5,854 nt of DNA from Zoogloeaceae bacterium (GTDB lineage: Bacteria; Pseudomonadota; Gammaproteobacteria; Burkholderiales; Rhodocyclaceae), in assembly GCA_031290535.1 (NCBI GenBank), contig JAITNI010000038.1, positions 1-5,854 of the forward strand, read 5' to 3'. Both the position numbers and the translations under genes were made by a program. Under the pieces are notes generated by a model, which was not told the origin of the DNA, made no database searches, and worked only from the letters and a program-made list of their open reading frames with translations. Positions within the stretch are counted from its first letter, which is position 1. Every line of letters begins with the position of its first letter. Shown here piece after piece: positions 1 through 4,728 of the stretch.

Positions 1-815
1 GCCTGAAAGTCGCGCAACTGGCTCTGGTAGGTTTCGATTTCGCGCAGCAGGGCGGGACGGTTGGCGAGGCAGATGTCGCGCCACATTTCCGGGTGGCTGG
101 CGGCAATGCGGGTGAAATCACGGAAACCGGAGGCGGCGAAATCGAAAAAGCATTCGGCGTCGGGACGTTCGGCCAGGTCGCGCACCAGTGCGAAAGCCAG
201 CAAGTGCGGCAGGTGGCTGACGGCGGCGAAGACCCGGTCATGCTGTTCCGGCGTCAGTTCGCAAATCTGCGCCCCACACAAGGCCCAGGCGCGTTTGACG
301 CGATCCAGCACCGCGTCGGTGTTTTCCGGCAAAGGGGTGACGACCACCTTGCGGCCTTGATACAGGTCACAGCGGGAAGCCGCCGCGCCGCTGTTTTCCG
401 CTCCGGCGATGGGGTGGGCGGGGACAAACTGCCCAATCTTGTCGCCCAGCGCCGCGTAGGCCGCCGCAATCACCCCGCCCTTGGTGCTGCCGCCATCGGT
501 GAGCACCGTATTGGGGCCAAGCCAGGGCGCGATCTGGGCAAAAATGGTGGGCATCTGCCCGACCGGCGCGGCGACCAGCACCAGATCGGCATCGGCCAGA
601 TCATGCGCGGGATTCACCCCCGCCCGGTCGATCACGCCCAATGCCACCGCCGCTGCCAGACTCGCAGGCCGCCGCCCAAACCCCACCACCTCCCCCACCG
701 CGCCCGCCGCCTTCAGAGCCAGGGAAAAAGAACCGCCAATGAGGCCAACGCCATAGATGAGGATTTTGGGGAATTCGGGGGGCAAGCTGCCCGATTGTTG
801 CGTTGTCCGCATCAT
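1..815 (-). CDS. tyrA: Prephenate dehydrogenase, 3' end cut by window edge
   Basis: TyrA oxidatively decarboxylates prephenate to 4-hydroxyphenylpyruvate with NAD(P)+, the committed cytoplasmic step to tyrosine. I translated the minus strand from ATG at 815: 271 codons stay open to the window edge with no frameshift. Residues 22-29 read GVGLIGGS, the Rossmann dinucleotide-binding loop of the family. HPIAG at 134-138 carries the expected catalytic histidine, followed by AENSG. SHLPHLLAFAL (200-210) and FRDFTRIA (231-238) are hallmark segments of the helical dimerisation domain. No chorismate mutase or ACT domain is visible, so this is the short monofunctional type, probably lacking only about 20-30 C-terminal residues. 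The ATG at 815 overlaps the TGA of the upstream gene (ATGA) and has AAGGGA about 5 bases upstream, so translation is probably coupled. A second ATG follows immediately at 812 and is the alternative start. Confidence 0.95.
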   Translation of the reverse strand, partial: MMRTTQQSGSLPPEFPKILIYGVGLIGGSFSLALKAAGAVGEVVGFGRRPASLAAAVALGVIDRAGVNPAHDLADADLVLVAAPVGQMPTIFAQIAPWLGPNTVLTDGGSTKGGVIAAAYAALGDKIGQFVPAHPIAGAENSGAAASRCDLYQGRKVVVTPLPENTDAVLDRVKRAWALCGAQICELTPEQHDRVFAAVSHLPHLLAFALVRDLAERPDAECFFDFAASGFRDFTRIAASHPEMWRDICLANRPALLREIETYQSQLRDFQ

Positions 816-1219
816 GCTTCCCTTACGTTGCAGGAACAGGATTTTATCCTGCCTTTGAATTCTCCGGCTTGTGGCGCACCTGCCTGTCCGATGATTTCGC
901 CGCCAAACTTTATCAGGTCGAAAAGGCGGGTAATGCTCTCGACCAGTTCATCCTGATTGCAGAAATACTCCCCGATTTTTCCGTAGCTTCTGTAAGCAGA
1001 AATATTGAAGCCATATTCAAAATCGTTATACCAGATGGCCCGTTTCCCACAGAGGGCGACGACCCAGAAACCGCCGATGTTTTTCCCATAGCTTGTCTCC
1101 TCCCATTTTTCCGGGGCGATTTTAATCATCTGCCAGAAATTCCACAGGTCTCCCCGCAATTCGGTTTCCATGCGGATGATTTTGTCGTAAATGGCATCAA
1201 GCGGGATGGGGGCGTACAT
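812..1219 (-). CDS. Orphan 135-residue protein between hisC and tyrA
   Basis: I do not recognise a named family, and the function is unknown. The protein is soluble-looking, with no signal peptide or membrane segment, and unusually rich in aromatics: LWNFWQMIKI (25-34), GGFWVVAL (49-56), AIWYNDFEYGFN (61-72), then SYGKIGEYFCNQDEL (78-92) and an amphipathic helix VESITRLFDLI. The GFWVVAL...IWYNDFEYGFN layout resembles small single-domain hypothetical proteins I have seen in Proteobacteria, but that is memory only. The C-terminus contains a CSC motif (128-130). ATG at 1219 has AAGAGA 7 bases upstream and lies 19 bases after the hisC stop, while the TGA overlaps the tyrA ATG. The gene is therefore placed as a translated operon member, not a stray reading frame. 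Its base composition is AT-richer than the flanking enzymes (111 of 240 bases G/C in 961-1200), suggesting separate acquisition. Confidence 0.8.
   Translation of the reverse strand: MYAPIPLDAIYDKIIRMETELRGDLWNFWQMIKIAPEKWEETSYGKNIGGFWVVALCGKRAIWYNDFEYGFNISAYRSYGKIGEYFCNQDELVESITRLFDLIKFGGEIIGQAGAPQAGEFKGRIKSCSCNVREA
820..825 (-). promoter_or_regulatory. Ribosome binding site of tyrA
   Basis: Minus-strand AAGGGA lies about 4-5 bases before ATG 815. It falls within the last codons of the upstream 135-residue gene. With the ATGA stop/start overlap it supports 815 as the tyrA start and coupling of the two genes. Confidence 0.6.
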
Positions 1220-1238
1220 GATTTTTCTCTTGAGTCCG

Positions 1239-2357
1239 TTACCCCAACACCACTTTCAGCGCCGCCAAAAACCGCTCGTTTTCCGCCGCTGTGCCGATGG
1301 TCACACGCAGCCATTCCGGCATCTGGTAGCCGACCAGCGGGCGCACGATCACGCCCTGACGCAGCAGCGCCTGATTGACCGCCGCCGTGCGGGAGGCATC
1401 CGCCCCAGCCTTGAAGGTCAAAAAATTGCCGGAGGACGGGATGATCTCCAGCCCCAGCGCTTTTAAGGCGGTGACAAGGGTGGTCATGCCGTCGCGGTTG
1501 GCGGCGAAACTTCTATGTAAAAAATCGGCGTCGTCCAGCGCGGCCTCGGCGGCGGCGAGCGCCAGATTGTTGCAGTTGAAGGGCTGGCGGACGCGGTTCA
1601 GGAGGTCGGCCACCGGCGCGGCGGCGATGCCGTAGCCCAGACGCAGCCCGGCCATGCCGTAGATTTTGGAGAAGGTGCGGCTGACAATCAGGTTCGGAAA
1701 TTCGGCGATCCAGCCCACAGCGTCGTACTGATCGGCAGGGGCGAGGTATTCGGTATAGGCTTCGTCCAGCACGACGATGACATTCTCCGGCACCCGTGCC
1801 AAAAAGTCGCGCAGGGCGCTGGCGGATAAAAACGTGCCAGTGGGATTATTGGGATTGGCAATCCAGATCACGCGGGTATCGGGCCGAATGGCATCACGCA
1901 TGGCGTCCAGATCATGCCCGAACTGCCGCGCCGGCACGGTGAGCAGGTCGCCGCCGACGGAGAGGGTGGCAATCGGATACACCGCAAAAGCATATTGCGA
2001 CGCGATGGCGGAACGTCCGCTATCTAAAAACACGCGGGCGATGAGGTCAAGCACATCGTTGGAGCCGTTGCCAAGCACAATCTGGCTGGCCGCCACGCCA
2101 TGACGGGCGGCAAGTTTCTGGATGAGGTCAAAGGGGTCAGGATAGCGCTCCCCCCCCGCCAGCGCGGCCTCGGCAGCGGCCTTGCCCCTGGGACTCATGC
2201 CCAGCGGATTTTCATTGGAGGCGAGCTTGACGATGCGCTCAACGGGCAACCCCAGCTCACGCGCCAGTTCGGTAATCGGCTTACCGGGCTGATAGGCCGC
2301 GATGGCGCGAATGTAGGAGAGGGATTGTTGCGCGGGGGTGTTTTGCGGCATGGACAT
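1239..2357 (-). CDS. hisC: Histidinol-phosphate aminotransferase (HisC family)
   Basis: This is a fold-type I PLP aminotransferase of the HisC family, 372 residues from ATG 2357, the usual length. HisC transfers an amino group between histidinol phosphate and glutamate. Located between pheA and tyrA, such paralogues (often called hisC2) can also transaminate phenylpyruvate and 4-hydroxyphenylpyruvate; which activity applies here cannot be told from sequence. Visible motifs are KLASNENPLG near the N-terminus, YPDP at about 72, NPNNPTG (168-174), DEAYTEY starting at 198, and SRTFSKIYGMAGLRLGYG with the PLP-binding lysine at 231. RVTIGT near 351 holds the substrate-carboxylate arginine. The frame is open from 2423, but I prefer ATG 2357: a promoter with its -10 at 2391-2396 lies inside the longer version, and the same leader and start pattern occurs at pheA. 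No Shine-Dalgarno sequence is visible before 2357. ATG 2351 is an alternative start. Confidence 0.93.
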   Translation of the reverse strand: MSMPQNTPAQQSLSYIRAIAAYQPGKPITELARELGLPVERIVKLASNENPLGMSPRGKAAAEAALAGGERYPDPFDLIQKLAARHGVAASQIVLGNGSNDVLDLIARVFLDSGRSAIASQYAFAVYPIATLSVGGDLLTVPARQFGHDLDAMRDAIRPDTRVIWIANPNNPTGTFLSASALRDFLARVPENVIVVLDEAYTEYLAPADQYDAVGWIAEFPNLIVSRTFSKIYGMAGLRLGYGIAAAPVADLLNRVRQPFNCNNLALAAAEAALDDADFLHRSFAANRDGMTTLVTALKALGLEIIPSSGNFLTFKAGADASRTAAVNQALLRQGVIVRPLVGYQMPEWLRVTIGTAAENERFLAALKVVLG

Positions 2358-2422
2358 GGGAAGAGGCGGGTCTGGGGTGAGAGAAGCGCCATTGTAGGCA
2401 ATTTGGGGACTGTTTGGAAACA
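2330..2422 (-). repeat. Promoter-leader-start block, hisC copy
   Basis: This block matches 4085-4175 upstream of pheA in the same orientation. It starts with TGTTTCCAA, then a variable 9-base stretch, then 20 identical bases including the -10 (2404-2385). Next come a slightly gapped leader, CCCGCCTCTT, two variable bases and CATGTCCAT spanning the start codon. It continues through CGCAAAACA into the sixth or seventh codon, after which the two genes diverge. This is more than chance promoter similarity and indicates duplication of a regulatory segment. Confidence 0.8.
2391..2420 (-). promoter_or_regulatory. Sigma70-like promoter of hisC
   Basis: Minus strand: TTTCCA (2420-2415), an 18-base spacer, then TACAAT (2396-2391). 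The -10 matches the consensus at 5 of 6 positions and the -35 at 4 of 6. Initiation about 7 bases downstream would give a leader of only some 27 bases before ATG 2357, too short for an attenuator. The same two hexamers with the same spacing precede pheA. Predicted by eye. Confidence 0.6.
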
Positions 2423-2459
2423 TCAGGAAACTTCAGGGGGTTCCAGCGTGTTCAGCAAC

Positions 2460-2783
2460 TCATTTCGCCAACACCCGTGACACCCCATCAACATTCGCAA
2501 TGGAAAGTTTCAAGGCGAGATTGACCCATTCCCCGTTCTCCAGAACATAAACATAAGCCAGGTCAATGCCCTCTCCGTTTACATGGACTTCCGTCCCGCA
2601 GTCGTGAACAATCCTGACCGTTGCAATGACTTCCGTTTTGGGTTCTGTGTCTCCGCAGGGTTCGCAAAAATGCCTGATTTCGCGTTGCGCCTGCAAAACC
2701 CGTCGGGCAGCTTCTGCTTCCTTGTCGCTGACACAAAAAGCCTGATCTGCCCACGTAGCGGGGGAAAAGGCGAGCAATAACAT
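2460..2783 (-). CDS. Small exported protein with CxxC motif; start region frameshifted
   Basis: I do not recognise a named family. The open frame encodes a hydrophobic stretch MLLLAFSPATWA followed by DQAF, a convincing signal peptidase I site, so the mature protein of about 95 residues should be periplasmic or secreted. It contains HFCEPCGD, a CxxC pair, plus two further cysteines (CVSD near the mature N-terminus and HDCG), which could form disulfides or bind metal. VNGEGIDLAYVYV and WVNLALKL follow, suggesting a small beta-rich domain. The visible ATG (2783, or TTG 2786) has no Shine-Dalgarno and leaves the signal peptide without its positive n-region. A strong site precedes ATG 2803, which is one base out of frame. 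One extra A or T in 2791-2800 would restore MKKFFVLM or MKSFFVLM and a classical signal peptide. The gene lies between pheA and hisC at about 51% GC. Sequence error, real mutation and reinitiation cannot be separated here. Confidence 0.7.
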   Translation of the reverse strand: MLLLAFSPATWADQAFCVSDKEAEAARRVLQAQREIRHFCEPCGDTEPKTEVIATVRIVHDCGTEVHVNGEGIDLAYVYVLENGEWVNLALKLSIANVDGVSRVLAK

Positions 2784-2803
2784 CAATACGAAAAACTTTT
2801 CAT
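2783..2803 (-). other. Mini-ORF / frameshift site at start of the exported-protein gene
   Basis: ATG 2803 sits 7 bases after AGGAGT and opens a frame reading MKSFSY, then TGA. That TGA shares its final A with ATG 2783, giving TGATG, a termination-reinitiation arrangement. The run of four A and five T (minus strand, 2800-2791) is where a single-base indel would fuse the mini-ORF to the downstream frame. Confidence 0.6.
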
Positions 2804-2810
2804 TTCACCT

Positions 2811-2816
2811 ACTCCT
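2811..2816 (-). promoter_or_regulatory. Strong ribosome binding site before ATG 2803
   Basis: AGGAGT followed by AGGTGAA and ATG. It is the best Shine-Dalgarno in the window and argues that the original start of the exported-protein gene is at 2803, not at 2783/2786. Confidence 0.7.
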
Positions 2817-2883
2817 GTTTTGAAAATCCGAGGGCGAATTCTATCATCCGCCCCGCCGGAACCGTACCGGCAGCACGACGGAA

Positions 2884-2900
2884 TCATGGCAATTGCATGA
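2884..2900. repeat. 17-base near-perfect palindrome
   Basis: TCATG-G-CAATTG-CATGA, symmetrical except for one extra G, in the non-coding gap between the pheA stop and the exported-protein gene. It could be an operator half-site pair or chance; no regulator can be named. Confidence 0.3.
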
Positions 2901-2938
2901 CTCTCCTTGTCATTGATTCCTTGTCCTTCTGGGCACAC

Positions 2939-2955
2939 TCTCCCACAAGGGGAGA
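2939..2955. repeat. Short TCTCCC/GGGAGA hairpin after pheA
   Basis: Six-base perfect arms TCTCCC (2939-2944) and GGGAGA (2950-2955) around a 5-base loop, 11 bases beyond the pheA stop. In the direction of pheA transcription the T-run comes before the hairpin rather than after it, so it is not a canonical intrinsic terminator. Similar CTCTCCC/GGGAGAG palindromes are common dispersed intergenic repeats in Proteobacteria. Confidence 0.4.
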
Positions 2956-2966
2956 AGGAAAAATTG

Positions 2967-4112
2967 CTAATACACCGCCATCGGATAAGACCCCAGCACT
3001 TTCAGATATGCCGCCCGTTTGGCCAGGTCTTCCAGCGCGGTGGCGACTTCGGGGGATTGGCGGTGGCCTTCGATGTCGACGTAGTAGACGTATTCCCACA
3101 GCAAACCCTGCCGCGCCGGGCGGGATTCGAGGCGGGTCAGGGAGACGTTGGCGCTGGAAAAGGGTTGCAGGAGGTCGTGCAGGGAGCCGGAGAGGTTGGG
3201 GGCGGACATGATGAGCGAGGTTTTGTCCTTGCCGGAAATTCCGGCGTCGTGCTGACCCAAGACCACGAAGCGCGTGGTGTTGTTGGGTTCGTCCTCGATG
3301 TTGGTGTGGAGCGGGGTCAGTTGGTAGCGCTCGCCCGCCGAACAGCCCGCGATGGCGGCGGCAGCGGGTTCTTCGCGGGCCATCTGCACGGCCAGCGCGT
3401 TACTGGCAACGGCGACACGCTCGACGCCGGGGAGCATCCGGTTCAGCCATTCGTGGCACTGGGCAAGCGACTGGGCGTGCGAGTAGATGCGGGTGATGTT
3501 TTTCAGGTCGGCGGCGCGGGTGAGCAGGTTCTGGTGGATGCGAACGACGACTTCGCCGCAGATTTTGAGCGAGGTGGTCAGGAGCAAATCCAGGGTGCGC
3601 CCCACCGCGCCTTCGGTGGAATTTTCCAGCGGCGCGACGGCGTATTCGGCGTGTCCGGCTTCCACTTCGCGGAACACTTCGTCGATGGAAGCGCAGGGAA
3701 GAAGCCGCGCCGCATGGCCGAACTGCTTGACGGCGGCGGATTCGGAGAACGTCCCCCACGGCCCCAGAAACGTCACGGACAATGGATTTTCCAGCGACAG
3801 GCAGGCGGACATGATTTCGCGGAACAGGAGCGTGACACTCTCATCCGCGAGCGGCCCAGCGTTCAGCGCCTGCAAGCGGCGCAAGACCTGCGCCTCGCGT
3901 TCGGGACGGTAAATGGGGCTGGCCTCACCCGCCTCGCCTGCTTCCTGATTGTGACGGGTCTTGATCTCGCCGACCTCCTGCGCGCAGCGGGCGCGACGGT
4001 TGAGGAGTTCCAGCAGTTGCGCGTCAAGGGCGTCGATGTGTTGCCGCACACTTGCCAGTTCGGTATGCAGGGCGTCCTGCCCGGTCGGGGGATTGTTTTG
4101 CGAAATGGACAT
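2967..4112 (-). CDS. pheA: Bifunctional chorismate mutase/prephenate dehydratase (P-protein)
   Basis: PheA converts chorismate to prephenate and then to phenylpyruvate, the committed cytoplasmic route to phenylalanine. It is 381 residues from ATG 4112, normal for P-proteins. Residues 1-105 form the AroQ chorismate mutase domain (R23, ID26, K51, IYRPEREAQVLRRL). Residues 112-290 are the prephenate dehydratase domain, with GPWGTFSE (117-124), PLENSTEGAV (161-170), SHAQSLAQC (211-219) and the catalytic TRF triad at 280-282. The remaining residues, from about 297, are an ACT domain with NLSGSLHDLL and the ESRP motif (329-332) linked to phenylalanine feedback binding. The linker before IYRPER holds a small EAGEAGEA repeat. 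The frame extends to a TTG at 4154, but that version would place the promoter -10 inside the coding region, and the hisC-like leader supports 4112. There is no clear Shine-Dalgarno. The stop is TAG. Confidence 0.95.
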   Translation of the reverse strand: MSISQNNPPTGQDALHTELASVRQHIDALDAQLLELLNRRARCAQEVGEIKTRHNQEAGEAGEASPIYRPEREAQVLRRLQALNAGPLADESVTLLFREIMSACLSLENPLSVTFLGPWGTFSESAAVKQFGHAARLLPCASIDEVFREVEAGHAEYAVAPLENSTEGAVGRTLDLLLTTSLKICGEVVVRIHQNLLTRAADLKNITRIYSHAQSLAQCHEWLNRMLPGVERVAVASNALAVQMAREEPAAAAIAGCSAGERYQLTPLHTNIEDEPNNTTRFVVLGQHDAGISGKDKTSLIMSAPNLSGSLHDLLQPFSSANVSLTRLESRPARQGLLWEYVYYVDIEGHRQSPEVATALEDLAKRAAYLKVLGSYPMAVY

Positions 4113-4175
4113 GAAAAGAGGCGGGCAGGGTTGAGAGAGCGCCATTGTAGGCAATTTTGGGGCGAATTGGAAACA
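4085..4175 (-). repeat. Promoter-leader-start block, pheA copy
   Basis: Counterpart of 2330-2422. The 20 bases 4157-4138 are identical to 2404-2385, and the start region CATGTCCAT...CGCAAAACA is shared, so both proteins begin MS(M/I)(P/S)QN. The spacer and leader carry substitutions and a small length difference, so the duplication is not brand new. Confidence 0.8.
4144..4173 (-). promoter_or_regulatory. Sigma70-like promoter of pheA
   Basis: Minus strand: TTTCCA (4173-4168), 18 bases, TACAAT (4149-4144), identical in hexamers and spacing to the hisC promoter. The predicted leader is about 25 bases. It lies directly downstream, in the sense of transcription, of the REP pair, so pheA can be transcribed independently of serC. 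Predicted by eye. Confidence 0.6.
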
Positions 4176-4198
4176 GCAAGAGATGCGGACAATGGCGC

Positions 4199-4278
4199 GT
4201 AGGCTGGGTTGGCCTTATCAACCCAGCATTTGACGTGATACAAAGGGAAGCTGGGTTGATGAAGCCAACCCAGCCTAC
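4199..4278. repeat. Inverted pair of REP-like elements (BIME-like)
   Basis: Two copies face each other. Copy 1 is GTAG (4199-4202) plus a hairpin with arms GCTGGGTTG (4203-4211) and CAACCCAGC (4219-4227). Copy 2, inverted, has arms at 4250-4258 and 4266-4274, followed by CTAC (4275-4278). The two 29-base units differ at two positions when one is reverse-complemented and are separated by 22 bases. A GTAG foot beside a GC-rich palindrome is the known signature of REP sequences handled by REP-associated tyrosine transposases (RAYT). No such transposase is in this window. The pair may also act as a transcript-stabilising or attenuating structure between the serC-side genes and pheA. Confidence 0.75.
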
Positions 4279-4312
4279 CGCACTGACCATAATATTAAAG
4301 GGGAAAGGTTAC

Positions 4313-4332
4313 GCAGTAGGTCAGCCTACTGC
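4313..4332. repeat. Hairpin downstream of the 124-residue orphan gene
   Basis: Perfect 8-base arms GCAGTAGG (4313-4320) and CCTACTGC (4325-4332) with a 4-base loop, beginning 6 bases after the orphan gene's stop on the minus strand. Downstream sequence is pyrimidine-rich (CCTTTCCCCTTT) but has no clean U-run, so it is at best a weak terminator. It contains GTAGG/CCTAC and could be a decayed REP. Confidence 0.4.
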
Positions 4333-4338
4333 TGTGGC

Positions 4339-4713
4339 TTACCATGTGTACCGCACCGGGGGTTGTCCAGTGAATTCGGTTGGAATTCGCCGATTTAGAT
4401 AGCGTTGCTTGACTGCTTCGTCCGCAACCTCATCCCCTTCAAACGCCCAGCGTCGTACACCATATCGAGGTTCGCCGTCAACAGGTATAAACGCCTCCGG
4501 TGGCACCTCTTCCTTTCTCCATTTAGGAGGGTAGTACACAGCACGAACCACATTGTCCACTACGCCAAGCACGTATTCTGCCTCATTCCGTTTCTCTCCT
4601 ATCACCCACCACTTACGTACTGCTTCATACGTAGAACCACGCTGAGAAACAGTGCTCGCTTTGGTTTTTATGATGAGACATTTATCGGGAAATGCTGTGA
4701 TGAATGGACGCAC
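4339..4713 (-). CDS. Orphan 124-residue protein between serC and pheA
   Basis: I cannot assign a family. The protein is charged and soluble-looking with no signal peptide. The central part, TYEAVRKWWVIGEKR then AEYVLGVVDNVVRAVYYPPKW (28-65), suggests a strand-rich fold. It is followed by RRWAFEGDEVADEAVKQRYLNRRIP (87-111), a layout vaguely like small nucleic-acid-binding (PUA/ASCH-like) domains; this is a weak guess. The start is GTG at 4713, chosen because GGAG (4724-4721) lies 7 bases upstream and the serC stop is only 15 bases away, so it is probably translated from the serC transcript. Composition is about 50% G/C (4441-4680) against 65% in pheA, and the gene is bracketed by REP-like palindromes at 4195-4278 and 4732-4766. 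Both facts point to an insertion into the normally adjacent serC-pheA pair. Confidence 0.75.
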   Translation of the reverse strand: MRPFITAFPDKCLIIKTKASTVSQRGSTYEAVRKWWVIGEKRNEAEYVLGVVDNVVRAVYYPPKWRKEEVPPEAFIPVDGEPRYGVRRWAFEGDEVADEAVKQRYLNRRIPTEFTGQPPVRYTW

Positions 4714-4720
4714 GGTGTTT

Positions 4721-4724
4721 CTCC
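4721..4724 (-). promoter_or_regulatory. Ribosome binding site deciding the GTG start at 4713
   Basis: TTTGGAG with its GGAG 7 bases before GTG 4713, immediately after the serC TAA. It is the reason for accepting a GTG start for the 124-residue protein. Confidence 0.55.
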
Positions 4725-4728
4725 AAAG

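Noticed and set aside
93..956. Long plus-strand open frame over the tyrA region
   Set aside because: It is antisense to tyrA, whose minus-strand translation carries clear family motifs. The plus frame reads as arginine/proline-rich low-complexity sequence typical of GC-rich shadow frames.
2358..2423. N-terminal extension of HisC to ATG 2423
   Set aside because: The promoter hexamers would lie within it. The extra 22 residues match nothing expected in the family, and ATG 2357 aligns with the pheA start.
3233..3247. Perfect palindrome GCCGGAA-A-TTCCGGC
   Set aside because: It lies inside the conserved coding sequence of pheA (codons for AGISGK), so it is most simply a coincidence of codon choice.
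4113..4154. N-terminal extension of PheA to TTG 4154
   Set aside because: It would put the TACAAT promoter element inside the coding sequence. The hisC copy of the leader is out of frame at the equivalent place, and the shared start pattern is at 4112.
2907..4202. 431-codon plus-strand open frame opposite pheA
   Set aside because: It covers the same bases as an unmistakable P-protein on the other strand, and its translation shows no recognisable domain.
4199..4278. REP pair as an intrinsic terminator
   Set aside because: The stems are strong but no U-run follows on either strand. The repeat structure with GTAG feet explains it better.
4157..4402. Plus-strand open frame across the REP pair
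   Set aside because: It consists largely of translated repeat and promoter sequence, with no domain and no ribosome binding site that I can support.
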